From contig CM068373.1 in the NCBI GenBank assembly GCA_034769895.1, positions 26,758,120 through 26,822,119 on the forward strand: 64,000 bases of DNA, in the 5' to 3' direction. This document shows positions 1-12,369 of the stretch, piece by piece. Under the pieces are notes generated by a model. The model was not told the origin of the DNA and searched no databases. It saw nothing but the letters and a program-made list of their open reading frames with translations. Origin of the DNA: Magicicada septendecula. Taxonomy: Eukaryota > Arthropoda > Insecta > Hemiptera > Cicadidae. Numbering within the stretch: position 1 is the first letter of the stretch; every line of letters starts with the position of its first letter. A program made the position numbers and the translations under genes.

Positions 1-572
1 TCGTTGACGTCCCTTTTTAAACCCGATTATTTTCACATTTAATTCGCTTGTCTTCGCCATATGCGAAGTCTTTTGCACATTACCCGATATTCATCTTGTC
101 GGTAATTTTTATGTGTTCACTGTGTACAAACCGTTGTTCCCTATCTCAATTAACATAAGTTTTATTTATATTTATTTTCACTATAATCGCACTTTTTATT
201 CTTTTCGCACTATTTTTTATACATATGTGCGCCTTACTTTTTTACACACTTGGCGTATTTTGTTTTGTGATATTATGCACACATTCTTTACAATATAAAT
301 AATTCATATAATTAATAGCGTTCATTAAATGGGTGATTACTTTGCAGGAATCAACAGGTCTCACACACACACACGTAAAATACACGTGTACACACAAGCA
401 CAGCTGCGTGGCGTGATTAACCTGTCCCAGCATGAATTTTGGTCGTTCCATTTACAGTTCAGATTGAAAGCTGAAATATTATTACCAACAATATGAATTA
501 TTTATTTAATTAAATTAATTATCTTCATTCATGTGTGCAATGCACAGTACCCTATACATTTGTACTGTTGCA
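1..572 (-). mobile_element. Fragment of a diverged gypsy-type LTR (family 2)
   Basis: This stretch is colinear by eye with the right half of the LTR-like segments at 31280-32846 and 14066-15871. Shared landmarks are a cacaca-rich block near 358-380 and the terminal block gcacagtacc...tgtactgttgca at 543-572, which also closes the 31-kb and 59-kb copies. The minus orientation is inferred from the primer-binding site beside the 31-kb copy. The element is cut by the window edge, and no coding sequence is adjacent. The exact right end is uncertain because similarity to the 14-kb copy may continue some 15 bases further. Confidence 0.45.
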
Positions 573-1525
573 ATATTTAATAAAACGTGTTCCACAGCCA
601 TGGCCCTTCCTCTAAGAAGATATGAAAACAATAATTACAAGAGAATAATTACAAACCTGAAACGATTCTAAAAACGATTATTGGAAAAAATAAAACTACC
701 TTTCTAATGTGTGGTATCAAAAGTTATATCTACTTTTATGAATTTTACAAGGATTTTGTAAGCTTAGCTTAATATTTGGTGAGGAATTAAAAGTTATATC
801 AAATTAATTTTTAATTTTCATGTTAATAAAAATAAAGAAATTTAATACAAATTATAGTTTTACAAAGTTATAGCAGTTTCTGTACTGTCCTGTGGATGTG
901 ACGTATGGACAGCAACCAAGAAACAAGAGAGTAAATAGCATTGAAACCAGTAAAATGGCATCGTATTACCTTTGTGTTTATAACATATTTGACTTTAATT
1001 TTTAAACAAGTTTATGTCGTGATAGTCTTAAATTGCTGTGGTCTCATTTCCCCACCCTTTACAAACGAACTTAAATATCTTGAGAACTATTTATTGTACG
1101 AAAAGAAAAAATACTCAGCGGAACAGGAACAGGGTTGCTTCGATTTCCTGCCGGGAAATCGTCGCGTCTCTGCGTTTCCGGTTGCGATATTACTGGGGAC
1201 GAGAAAAACTTCACAGTGGTTACTTAACCTGTTTCTCTGGAACCTATCATTTCACTTTCCATCTCTTTGCTACACCTTTAGCAATTATTGTTACTGTAAC
1301 CCGTTCATGAATATGACTGGACACAGAAAATACGTAAGGTAACTGCGGGTAAATGGGATCAAAATTTTTAAACCTCTGTGTAAAAGTCCGTAAAACGTTG
1401 TTTTCTCTAATGTAAATGGTTTTAAAATAGCTTATTTATTGTAGTTTGTTATGCAGTTACTTATATTACAAGAGAATTACGCCCGTAATTATAATTTGAA
1501 CTTAAGTACAAGTAGTAAAATTATC
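573..1525. other. AT-rich stretch with a possible short LINE remnant
   Basis: Mostly unassigned. Around 880-945 on the plus strand one frame reads YGC-like residues followed by DVWTATKKQES. This resembles the C-terminal part of LINE reverse transcriptases (compare YGCEMW at 13.6 kb), and a frame change follows. It is too short to classify. The longer open frames here (133 and 90 codons near 941-1342) overlap each other in different frames and match nothing I recognise. Confidence 0.3.
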
Positions 1526-1529
1526 CTAT

Positions 1530-2635
1530 TCCCCCGCAGGTGGCGGGTGAATAGGATCAGCAAGGTGGGTGAACCGGATCGACACGAAAATTCATTAAAT
1601 ACACTTATGTATGCTTATTATATTATTTGTATAATATTTCGGTAAACGGAGTGTATGTTTAAAATAAAAATATACATTTTCAGCAACAACAAACATCAGC
1701 ATATTTGGAAAATATTATAAAAGTTAACATACAAATGACTCTACATTTTTAATATAAACCTAAAATATTAAAATTTTTTCAGAAATAAAGTAATTTGGTT
1801 GTGATTATTTAGCTAAAATTATGTATTATTTGAAAATTAATTATTTCCGGGTTAAAAAATATAAAATATTCATTAATTAAATATTGGAATTTAAACTGTT
1901 CATCTGTTTAGATGCATTTTCCACAAACAAAAGACTTTTTACCCTGTGCACCTACAAAATTTCATGGTACCATTCACCGTTCGTTTGATATTTAATCCAG
2001 CTCCCTTTACTAATTGATTTAGGGTCTTAATATTTCAGAAAACAAAACTGACACGTGTCTTCCTTGTTTTTATCTTCCCCAGCTACTTCACTTTCGCTTG
2101 AAGAAGTTAGGTTGTCCTTGTTTTCCCTGGTCTTAAGCTTATCATTTCTTGGGTCTATTGTTTTCTGTTTTTTAGATTTCATGTTTGTTGATACTTTTCC
2201 AACAATTTTTCGTTTTTTTTTTCTTGGAAAAGATTCCTGGCAGTTTTGTTTTTTCAATATTTTCTGGAGAAGTTAGGAGGCAAGCTTTTGCTTCGGTCGA
2301 CTCCGGCCGGACACTTCTTTTGCCGGAGAAAAACCGTCTGGCCTCCCTTTTTTTTTTACATCTGTGACTGCTTTCAGCCTTCGATTAATGCAGGTGTAAG
2401 GGACTCCATACGTTCTTGCCGCTCTGTGCATGCTCATTCCCACTCGAACTGCATTTACCGCCTTTTCCAAGTCTATCTCAGTTAACAAAGACACTGTTTT
2501 CTTCTGTATTTCCCCATCTGTTACAAACAAATCGCAGAAATAAATCAAAATTGTAAGTTTATTAACTCTTAGAACCGATCCGATTCACCCGACTTTTGGT
2601 GATCCGATTCGCCCGCCTATGGTGGGAAAATTTGT
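1530..2635 (-). mobile_element. Degenerate pogo/Tigger-like DNA transposon with inverted ends
   Basis: The two ends carry inverted, imperfect copies of a composite motif. At 1545-1590 the plus strand reads ggcgggtgaataggatc then gtgggtgaaccggatcg. The reverse complement of about 2570-2625 reads ggcgggcgaatcggatc then tcgggtgaatcggatcgg. Between them lie the N- and C-terminal remnants of a CENP-B/Psq-type transposase. The element is only about 1.1 kb, so most of the DDE catalytic core is missing. Exact termini and a TA target duplication could not be fixed. Confidence 0.5.
1915..2548 (-). pseudogene. Pogo-like transposase remnant (Psq HTH and acidic/Zn tail, DDE core lost)
   Basis: The frame 2548-2273 contains a Psq/CENP-B-type helix-turn-helix: LEKAVNAVRVGMSMHRAART followed by YGVPYTCINRRLK. 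In this family that domain binds the transposon ends. The next frame, 2257-2027, is a lysine-rich then acidic tail (SSSESEVAGEDKNKEDT) ending in CQFC. Beyond a stop, the minus strand still reads GEWYHE near 1965-1980, like the C-terminal zinc-binding motif of such transposases. The roughly 200-residue DDE domain expected between the two parts is absent, so the copy cannot be active. A domesticated gene is unlikely given the stops. Confidence 0.55.
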
Positions 2636-2639
2636 TTGT

Positions 2640-5398
2640 GGGTTGGCAGCACTGCTAAGAGCAAAACATAACTAAAAGTGTAGGTTATGTGTTCTCTAAA
2701 ACCTGTATTAAGTTACATTGTAAAATACGTACAACTTATCAGTAGCACAAAATTACATCCGATAGTGACAAAGAAGGCGAACTGTATGAAAATGATGATA
2801 TTATAGGCAAAAATTTTAGTGTAAACGATTCTGAACATTTACAGTGTTCTGTTACATGACACGTTTCTTAACAACATATACGAATGACAATCTACTATGT
2901 TAAATACATTTTTGCTTCTTCGAAAGCAAAGAAACATTATAGAATTAATATATGGCGACATCTGTCGGTAGATGAGTTAAAAGCGGTTTCAGGACTAGTT
3001 TTGTCACGTGATTTATACTTTTGCTACGGCTTCAGGTTTACTGAAAGGTTTGACCCTCTTTTCAAGACAGTGTTTCCAGACTATATGAGGGGAGACTGTT
3101 TTAAAGTGGGGCCAAACACCTAAAAGCTGGGCAAAAGTCGAAAAATAAAGTTACTATTTAGGTCATTTGAAATATAAAGGTTGGTAGGGTAACAGCCCAA
3201 ATTCAGCGTGTATAGATGAATGGTCGAAAGACCTCTAACATAGGCTAAAAAACAATTGTAAAGTGACCTTAGCGCAAGTAGCGCGTTCAGCACGCGGTGG
3301 TGAGTCGACAGTGCGTCTCTGTTTAAAGTCCTAGAAACTGAAAAAGTCGTCCGATTTTAATTCTGCAAAATAGAATCATTACCTTTCATTAAAGTTAACT
3401 AAAAATAAGCAAAGTGGTATTTGCAAAAGTTTGGCGCGTAAAAATAATTACATTATTTATGTAAAAAACATTTTTTTAATAATGAAAAGTAATATAATCA
3501 AGAAGTGTTGGATGAAAAACCTTATAAGCTTATAAGTGTTAAGTGTAAAGCTTATACTGTTTACTAACGAAAATAAAACAGTTTGCTTAAAATAGCTTAA
3601 TGCATATAACGTTAATTTATTTAACGCTATGTTAGTCACATGGTACCAACGAGATGAGACGGCTCCCATGAAAATCACTTTCACATGCTATGTCTTTTAA
3701 AATATATTCTCCCTTATAAATTAATTTTTTTTAATATTTAATTTTAAATATTAGTATTGAAATATTTAATAATTAATTCTAAATATATTACCATTATTAA
3801 TCAATATTTGTATATATTCTGTGCCGCTAATGATAAATTTTTAAAATAAAAGTGACCTCATATTTTTAATTAATCACCTTAAAAATATTTGAACAACGTT
3901 TATTTCTTGACTGTGTTGTTTAAAAATAATTTTTTTAATATACCATTTTGTTATTTGCAAATTTAAGTTCTCGGCGATAATCAGAAACGAAAAATTTGTT
4001 TTTATTTATAGTAAATGTTTTTTAACGTTTCTGGCTTCCAAATTGAATTTTTTTTTTCAGAATTTAACTTCAGATTCGCAATCAGCAACCTCAAAAGCCT
4101 CAGTATACTATATTTCATATTCATAATACAAGGTGTTCATGTTTTGACCAGCTTTTTGGCATTTGGGCCCACTGTGTGTTTTCTAGTAATCCTTCGATGT
4201 TCGCACTTCTCTAAAAATGTATCCCAAATGAGCTAATGCCTGAGAATATACTACTGTATATAAAATAGAAGCGGTTCTCCAATATTTCAGTACTAAAACT
4301 TTATTGTCACACTGTCCGGTTCATATTCGTTCTGTCGATAAGGCCGTGTTATTCTGGAGAACGCAGAATATATTAAGAGGGTTAGAAAGGTCGTTATGTA
4401 ATACAAGTCTGTAATACTTACTAACAAAATGTACTTGTGTTGAAAACTACGGTGTACGCTGGGAAGACGAAAATTAATAGGGACTGGTCGTAAGCCTACA
4501 CCTAAAATAGTATTATCCCTAATGTAGGTAAAATTAGATGTTGGGTCTGCTTTATATATGAATACCTTTTACAATTCTTATGACCTCTCGATTTAATGGA
4601 AAAATAATACATACTGCGCACAGTCCTTAAAATCTGCAAGAAAGAAATACCATCTTACATTTTACACTTTACATGCAAAACTGGAAAGAGGTTAAACAGT
4701 AAGTTGATATTCTGACAAAGAATTGGAAAAATGGTATGACATCGTAATGTTTTTTGTACATTGACCCAGCATGCAAACAAAATGATCAGTTTTTTAAACA
4801 AAAGGACTGTCGCTCAAATAAAAGCTTTAGCTGATGTTAAATGTAACTTTTAAAAGTCTAGTTTAGATAGAAATGATCAAATCTTAGCATAATATCCAGA
4901 CGAATAAACAGATATACCTTCATAAACATAAAATGTTTTATTGTCTGGAAGTCATATTTATCTTCAATTTGGTCTTGACAACTACACTGTTTTGTCAAGA
5001 AACCTCTTTACGACTTCCGCTTAATGACTATCTTAAAGCTTTTATCACACATCGCAAAGCCAGAAAGACTACATGTAATTCAAGCAAAAGCTATCACACA
5101 TTTGCTAACAAAATGTGATACGGTACCAAATAGAAAAAACTTAGAAAGATATACAGGATGTTTGAGACCATAGGAGCTATGAGAGATACCATACAGCAAT
5201 TCGTGGCCTGCTTTCACTTTCCGGCTTGAGTTTTACACTTTATCATAAGCGAAAATAAAGAAATACATAACAAATATTTACATTTACAAAGATGTTTTCC
5301 ATACTCATGTTAACATGTTCCATACCATGTTACATATTTTGATCATTATTTAGTACTTTCAAAAATCCGCTTGTTGGAGAGATAAAAGAAAGCTACTT
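2640..5398. other. Unassigned AT-rich sequence
   Basis: I see no recognisable coding or repeat structure in these 2.7 kb. The section 3690-3960 is extremely AT-rich. The 79-codon open frame at 2884-3123 and other short frames match no family I know and are compatible with chance. Confidence 0.4.
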
Positions 5399-5842
5399 TT
5401 AAAAAAGACAAAGATATTGATGACGTCTACAAGGTGCATCTGCTACAGAAAGATAGTTGCAGCACACTGTATCGATCACGCCTTTCAAACTACTCAACTT
5501 TCTCTCCGTCTGGAGGCGGAGCAGAAATAGAATCTGTGTGGTATACGATACAGACAGAAATAAAGAAGGCTGCAGATAAAGCATTAGGGAAAAAGAGGAA
5601 AGTTTGCGGGAGAAAAGGTTTACAGATTTAGGACAAGAAGGTAGAGGCAGCAATAAAGGAAAAGAAGAAAGCGTATCATAGATATCTACAATTGTAAACG
5701 GAAGACGCAAAACAAATCTACCGAAAAAAGAGAAATATGTTGCCAAGACAATAGTACGCGGTGCACATGAAAAATCTTGGAACAAATTTACTGCATCAAT
5801 AGAAAATGATGTTCATGGCCATAAAATGATTGCCTATACATT
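5399..5842 (+). pseudogene. LINE fragment: endonuclease-RT linker region
   Basis: Translation on the plus strand gives DVYKVHLLQKD, then SIW-like IESVWYTIQTEIKKAADKAL and a basic stretch reading KEKKKAYHRYLQ. This is the pattern between the endonuclease and reverse transcriptase domains of many insect LINE ORF2 proteins. Several in-frame stops (near 5629, 5694 and 5752) show it is dead. No RT motifs follow, so both ends are truncated. The clade cannot be decided from this linker. Confidence 0.5.
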
Positions 5843-6718
5843 GTATATTATAGTTAATACACTTAAATAGTACTGAAAGAGATAAGGACATTTATTTAAA
5901 TATATTAACAGAAAATCAGTGCCTTGCAAGTCCCTTACCACTGAAAATCATAATTTAAAAAACACACTTGACGGTGTGTACGTGGCCATCAACGAGAATG
6001 TTTTCTTTCTTTTGTTTATGCGGAGTACGACTTTACGTGTTATTTTTATACACTTTCAAAGGGTTCACTAGCACATAACTGTGATTTACGAATAATAACA
6101 ACATTATTTAAAAAAGCAAGTAACTATACTACTTTGATAAAAATAATGGCATCTTTCTACATTCTAAAGAGCGGTCAGCGGATCATACTGTTACTGACAA
6201 ATTGCTACATGGATTACGTCGGAACTGTCACTCTGACATAGACTTCGCGATGGCATGTCTTAAAAGGTCTGACTCGTTAGACGTAAGTGAAACGGAAAAA
6301 CATTTTCTGTTGTAGTTTCAGCAGGCCATAAGCGCATAAGACTGGAAACTAACGATGAACACGAAAAAACATTAAACAGTTTGAAACATCTAAAGCTTCC
6401 GTCATGCAACTTTTTCAATTACATACTTAAGTTATTAAAGTTTTTTTTTTAATGTTTCCGTTAATGTTGCAGAGAATGTTCAAAGGTACATTTTTGGCTT
6501 TAATTATGCTTCTGTACACCAGCGGTTTCTGCAAGGCCAGCTGTCGCTACGGCCACAGGGTTAGACCTATTTTCATAAACATGGACGAGGTAAAGTCTAA
6601 GTAAACACACCTTTCATTTCATAGGACCTGCGAAACAACTCTAATACACGCAACACAAACATTTTTCAAATACCGGATGTGGCACTGAGAACACAACAAT
6701 TAGTGTTATCTCGTGTTG
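5843..6718. other. Unassigned
   Basis: No family recognised. There is a poly(T) run near 6440 and no extended open frame. Confidence 0.35.
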
Positions 6719-7590
6719 AATTTGCGGCTGTTATCGTTTCCCATAGGAAATTACCCTTGATAAAAAAACGTTGCTGGTAAACTACCCCTTCGCCTTAACC
6801 GATCTTCACCAAAAACAATAGTCTTGAGTACTCTACTAATCAGGACTGTATGCAATAAATTATTTGATTCTGTTTGAATTTGCGGCTGTTATCGTTTGCC
6901 ATAGAAAATACCCTTGTTAAAAAACGTTGCCGGTAAACTACCCCTTTCCCCTAACCGATCTTTACCAAAAACAATAGGTCTTGAGAACTCTACAATTTAG
7001 GGCTGTATGCAAAAAATTATTTGATTCTGTTTGAATTTGCGGCTGTTATCGTTTGCCATAGAAAATACCCTTGTTAAAACAAAACGTTGCTGGTAAACTA
7101 CCCCTTTCCCTTAACCAATCTTCACCAAAATCAATAGGTCTTGAGAACTCCATTATTCAGGGCTGTATGCAAAACATTATTTAATTCTGTTTGAATTTGC
7201 GGCTCTTATCGTTTGCCAAAAAAAAATTACCCTTGATAAAAAGAACCGTTGCAGGTAAACTACCCCTTTCCCTCAACCGATCTTCACCAAAAACAATAGG
7301 TCGTGAGTACTCTAGAAATCAGGGCTGCATGCAAAAAATTATTTGATTCTGTTTGAATTTGCGGCTGTTATCGTTTGCCATAGAAAAAAATCTATAGATA
7401 GACAGACAGACAGACACACACACAGACACTTTTCGAAAAACGACTTTTTTTCATGTTTTGATTGTAGTACAATCAGAATCTGCAATAATCTCGAACACGA
7501 TTTTTTTTTCCATCACCATACTTCCATTTCCTTAAGGAACATGGAAGTAAAATATCGGTATGGAGAACCATACATGACTTCCATATTCTA
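6719..7590 (+). repeat. Interspersed repeat family A: four and a half ~157-bp tandem units plus terminal segment
   Basis: Four complete units begin at about 6719, 6877, 7033 and 7193, and a partial one at 7354. Each starts gaatttgcggctgttatcg and runs through a taaactacccc block to ttatttgattctgttt. Unit lengths are 156-161 bp. The array passes into a cagaca microsatellite (about 7397-7428), then a segment with acttccat/atggaagt palindromic pieces ending near 7590. The same segments recur at 9075-9436 (+), 10791-11270 (-), 11530-11790 (-) and 43575-44370 (-). An internal minisatellite plus microsatellite recalls non-autonomous Helitron-like elements, but I see no diagnostic ends. Confidence 0.7.
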
Positions 7591-7614
7591 AGATTTATAT
7601 TTAAAATCATTTTC

Positions 7615-7850
7615 GAAATGAAATATTACCATAGAAACTATTTCTTTCTACTTATTGCTTCAGCCTTAACCACAGTACTGTGGTCACTAACGTATACCAC
7701 CTCACGTTATCGCACTCGATTTTCACTGATGATGGAAGTCGATGGCATTGCCGAAATGTCTGGTTTTGTAGAAAACATTGGACTACGGCCAAATATCCCG
7801 GGAAGGAATTTTAACAAAAACTACTTCTTTGTTGCCGATAACGTTGTGCA
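7615..7850 (+). repeat. Penelope-type terminal repeat segment inserted in repeat family A
   Basis: From about 7660 the plus strand shows the palindrome ccacagtactgtgg, a hammerhead-like core at 7723-7763, and gaattttaac at 7806-7815. This layout also occurs at 44125-44285, 45690-45890 and 46320-46500. In the 44-kb copy the same unit likewise interrupts family A, next to the shared caaagaagtagtt block. I assign it to Penelope-like terminal repeats because of the ribozyme-like core and the similar units beside the Penelope-like copies at 32.9 and 60.2 kb. Confidence 0.45.
7723..7763 (+). ncRNA. Hammerhead-ribozyme-like motif (degenerate)
   Basis: Core CTGATGA at 7726-7732, an imperfect stem II (ggaagt with attgcc), then GAAATGTC at 7753-7760. 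Stem I would be tca with tgg. The CUGANGA and GAAA boxes are intact, but stem II has mismatches and stem III (ATGT) is no longer palindromic. Activity is doubtful. Confidence 0.3.
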
Positions 7851-7905
7851 CATATATATCAGTGGCGAAGTTACATGGAGGCAATTGAGGCAATGCCTAC
7901 CCTAA

Positions 7906-8400
7906 AAAATTCTGTAGAATAAAAATTATAAATACGTATGAACTACATAACGTAAAGATTATACATTGTTACTGCGACTGTCAAATTTATTAAACCGGAA
8001 CGTGCTTTATTGAGCGACCGCTAGATGGTGACAGGTGAGATTCGGCATAGTTCATTTAAAGCGAATGAGGCAACCTGAACTTGCCTCAGCGTTTTTTGTA
8101 TACATCGTATGTAAGCAATGTAGTGGTGTGATAGGGAAGTGTAGGGAGGGGGGATTGTCCCGCGCTGTACACATAGAGCGTTGAGGCATGCCTCACTTCT
8201 GTGGTCCAAACAGTTAAGTTAAAGCGCCTGTGTTGTTTCTAAGTGTTTATTTTATGCGGTTATTAAAAGTGTCACTGTTATTCCGCTGAACTAACAGATG
8301 ATCAAGATTGTTATTTGAATTATTTGTAACATTAAACATATATATAGAAACTAATCAAGTTTAAAAATTTGAAGTTCAATCAGTTGTATTATTGTGTATG
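7906..8400. other. Unassigned
   Basis: Contains the small palindrome gaggcatgcctc near 8182 and a G-rich patch near 8140-8153. No coding sequence recognised. Confidence 0.3.
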
Positions 8401-8403
8401 ACT

Positions 8404-8625
8404 AATACAAGGATTGTTCAATAGACACACGTATAGAGCTGTAAAGCATTTTTTATTCAACAATTTTAAAAGAAGTCTCCAATAACATTAAGACATGAGT
8501 TCCACTGTTGCACTAACCTGTAGATACCCTGCTAGTAAAATTCTTACGGCTGTTTGTGGAACCATTCGGTTACAGCAAACTCTACCTCAGCGTCCGATTT
8601 GACCCACCGTCCTTTTAGTGATTCC
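8404..8625 (-). pseudogene. Mariner-type transposase C-terminal remnant
   Basis: The minus strand reads WVKSDAEVEFAVTEWFHKQP, a stop, EFY, a stop, QGIYRLVQQWNSCLNVIGDFF. This is the usual end of mariner (SETMAR-like) transposases, where the tail after the last catalytic Asp runs to a conserved GDY/F motif. Two in-frame stops, and no DDE residues on this fragment. Nothing of the rest of the transposon is visible upstream. Confidence 0.6.
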
Positions 8626-8813
8626 TTAAAAAAAATTTAAGATAAGATTTTTTTATTAACTACCATTCATTAACTACTAGCTTCGCCAGTAAGCAAATTG
8701 ATGTCCATTTTTTCGGCTTGCACGCGTTATGTTGGTGTGGGTTTCGGCACTTTCCATTTAAAAAGCGTGCAAACGTAAGAAAATAAACATGAGTGAGGCC
8801 AGAAATAACGTGA

Positions 8814-8920
<107 letters not shown>

Positions 8921-9074
8921 TTTTGTCTTACCTGCCTTTTTATTGCTGTATTAAATGAAAAATATTATATTACATTAAAATGAAAAAATTTTAATTTTAT
9001 TGCCTGGCAACAAAATTATTTTATTTTTAACAATTACCATTGTTTCAAAAAGTTTAAATAAATTTTCAAGTACT

Positions 9075-9436
9075 TTACTTTTGTTAAAACGTAAAAGGTT
9101 GCTGGTAAACTACCCCTTCCCCTTAACCGATCTTCACCAAAATCGAAAGTCCTTGAGACCTCTACAATTCAGGGACGTATGCAAAAAATTATTTGATTCT
9201 GTTTGATTTTGCGGCAGTTATCGTTTGCCATAGAAAATACGCTTGATAAAAAACGTTGCACGTAAACTACCCCTTCCCCTTAACCGATCTTTACCAAAAA
9301 CAATAGATCTTGAGTACTCTACAAATCAGGGCTGTATGCAGAAAATTGTTTGATTCTGTTTGAATTTGCGGCTGTTATCGTTTGCCATAGAAAATACCCT
9401 TGTTAAAAAAACGTTGTCGGTAAACTACCCCTTTCC
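9075..9436 (+). repeat. Repeat family A fragment, about 2.3 tandem units
   Basis: Two complete ~157-bp units and part of a third match the units at 6719-7390 (taaactacccc, accgatct, atttgattctgttt). The array stops abruptly at 9436, inside the taaactacccctttcc block. The terminal segment of the family is absent here. Confidence 0.65.
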
Positions 9437-10790
9437 TAAGCCTTGTTGGCTAAGCTATTCTCTGCGTGGCTATACAGCATATCTAGGGACACTCTCTCCG
9501 CTGAGATTTACGATAATGATCCCCTTATTTCACAAAATGCTCACAAGGAGATTTACTTTAATGGTTCTCTTATATCTCAACGGTTCTTAAGCGTTAAATT
9601 ACATTCGTTAGATTTTAGTGTGAAAATCAAAGAACTGTTTACACATTTTCTCTACACTTTCAGTCATTTTTACAGGGTTCAATTAATTTTTCAATTTCAT
9701 TACAATATTTTCGTGACATCTGTTATAGAATTTTATGTGACGAATTACTTTTTCTCACATTTGCAGTGATCAGACTTGTAGGGCTGGTGTATTTTGTCAA
9801 AAACGTAAAATTTCTCTGTATTTGAACCGTCTTTGAGTGTTTGAATAATCGGAAATTACAACAACATTCTAAAAACATTTTATAAATACAGATACGCGCA
9901 TGCCCGGTCGCTATATTTTGTAGGAAAAGTGTAAATTGTTTCAAATTTGTAGTAGATTTATTCAAATATTACGGTAACTTTAATATTTTCGTTTAAGTAG
10001 TTTTAATTTTAATTTTATTTTCCTTTCATTTTTAATCTTTTGATACATTAGTAGTAAACATTGCTGGAAACCCAACTTAAAGCTGTTCTAAACAAATATA
10101 CGTCTCATTTTATCAAATAAAGTAGTAGGAAACTCGGGTTTATAGACTAAAAGTAAACCTGGAAATAAAACCACCATCTAAAATCAACTAGAAATCCTAT
10201 AAATTTGTTGTCATTAGCGTGTTGTTAATAGTAAAATTAGGATGGTGATTAAACCAATTTCAAAATTTTTAATAACTAGAACAACGTATCTGACCAATCA
10301 GTCAATTTGTTTTCTTGCATAAACAGTCTCACTTAACAATTTACAGCGTGTGAACCAGGCTTTACTAAAATAATACACGTAAATATTCAAATACGCGCAC
10401 GCGCGCACACATTCATGCCTACCATTTAGATTTTAGATGGCAGCAAACTGCCAGAGACTGTCATGTCCATTGTCCTAACCTTGTTCATAATGATTCCATT
10501 TTAACGCACCATTTAAGGTTATGACAGGCTCGCTCTTCACACATCACTACACAAACTCCATGCTACAATTGAGACAGAGTGTACACTGCTATACAGCAAT
10601 TAATGTCATTCGTATTCCAACAGTACCAGAGGATGGTTGTAAAAATTTACGATTTGGAATGCCAACACGCACACCACAATCTGGGACAGTTTTATTGAAT
10701 CCATTAAACATACAACAATGTGGACACAGTGCTTTCTCTCTGTCAGCAAACCAATTAAAAAAAAAAAACATTTGACTGACTACAGAGATC
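9437..10790. other. Unassigned
   Basis: AT-rich sequence. Open frames of 108 and 84 codons (9443-9769 and 10521-10775) match nothing I recognise. No repeats shared with the rest of the window were noticed. Confidence 0.35.
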
Positions 10791-11270
10791 GATTTTACTT
10801 CAATGTTCCGTAAGAAAATGGAAGTAAGGTGATCGCGAAAAAATCGTGTTAAAGATAACGGCTGATTCTGATTGTACTACCCTCAAAACATGAAGTCATT
10901 TTCCAAAAAATGTCTGTGTAGAACTTTCTTTATGGCGAACGATAACTGCCGCGAATTCAAACGGAATCAAACAATTTTTTGCATATGTGACTGAGTTGTA
11001 GAGTACTCAAGGTCTATTGATTTTGGTGAAGATCAGTTCAGGGAAAAGGGTAGTTTACCTGCGTCGTTTTACGTTTTAACAAGAGTAAAGTGCTTAATTT
11101 TAATAAATAAAGTATCCAGAAAAGACGGTCATAATAATCTACTGTAGAAAGGTAGACGAAATATCTGTAAATTAAAAGGGTAGTTGAAATGGGATGGGAT
11201 AATGTTTTGTATAGATGTTATAAATTTTTTGAACCGAAAACATAAAAATTTCCATAATATATTACCAATT
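10791..11270 (-). repeat. Repeat family A copy (minus strand)
   Basis: Read on the minus strand this holds one tandem-unit equivalent (tagtttacc, gaagatc and attatttgattc-type blocks at about 10930-11080) and the flanking segment with attgtagtacaatc-like sequence. It closely parallels 43575-44060, including a common tail with aaataaagtatcc and agaaaggtagacgaaatat. Confidence 0.55.
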
Positions 11271-11529
11271 GGTATCGTTCCATACTATGTAACCACGGAT
11301 ACGTAAACAAAATAATTTCTCGTTTTCAGTAATTCACAGATAACAAACGCTGGGCGGTATTCGCTTTATTCCGCATTGGTTAAATAAAAGATAATATAAT
11401 CAAATTATTTCTTTATTTATAAAATATTAACAACTAGGTATAATTTGTATTTTGTTTATCTTTCTCAGCACTTTTACAAAAGCATGCTGATATATTTGGT
11501 TTGTTTTGAATGTATATATTAAAAATAAT

Positions 11530-11790
11530 TTTATTTTTAATTAAAACATGGAAGTCATGTATAGTTCTCCATACCGATTTTTTATATGTTTAAATCGGCA
11601 ACAAAGAAGTAGTTTCTATGAAAATATTTCATTTCAATTTGTCAAACATAAAATTCCATTTACAAGAAACACACCTAACTTGTTAGAAATTATCAAACCG
11701 AATTCAAGTAAATGATTTTAAATATAAATCTTAGAACATGGAAGTCATGTATAGTTCCCCGTACCGATATTTCCTTATAGAGCGAGATTT
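11530..11790 (-). repeat. Repeat family A terminal segment, present twice
   Basis: The block catggaagtcatgtatagtt occurs at about 11547 and again at about 11739, each time followed by ccataccgat or ccgtaccgat. The same block ends the copies at 7540-7590 and 44335-44370. Between the two lies aacaaagaagtagtttctatg, also seen at 7.8 and 44.1 kb. Confidence 0.5.
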
Positions 11791-11799
11791 TGCAACCTC

Positions 11800-12369
11800 G
11801 GCAGGATTTTATAGCACCGGCACAGTGGTGCTAGGGTATTTGGCTGACAGATGCAAACATGTCTCTAAACTGGAATAAACATCCTGTTAAACAATGACGA
11901 TTTGGGAGATTAGACCTTCCCAGATAGATAAATAAAATAGGAAATGTCAGAAATGAAAAGAACATGCCAGTAAATATGTAATAATTATGGAAGTACTATT
12001 AAATAATTAGGCTAATTAGTTATGTGAATATGAGAATTTTTAATTGCGGTATGCTGCAGCCACGTCGGAAGTGTGAAATCTCTTCGTGTAAACATTACTA
12101 GTTGTTTGATCCGTAAGGGATGGTTGAAGTCCTAGTTCTTGAGACTATGTACTCTTAGCAAGTAGAAACGAGTAGCCTTCAAGTCCACAGCTTGTCTAAC
12201 GCAAGCAGTGTATCCTACTCGTTTATGATATTTCTAACGTAGTAGTTTATATCTGAATAATGAATAATAAATAATGGTAATAATATATCTGAATAATAAA
12301 TAATATCTGTATAATTAAATGTTATTTATGTTGTTATTATTATTATTAATTTTTGTATTTAGGCTAAAA
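11800..12369. other. Unassigned
   Basis: No recognisable genes. A simple AT-rich stretch with taataa-type runs lies at 12250-12350. Confidence 0.3.

Noticed and set aside
361-400. CA-rich patch as a possible telomeric or CRISPR-like repeat
   Set aside because: A short simple-sequence patch within an LTR. No spacer-repeat structure anywhere in the window, and the genome is eukaryotic.
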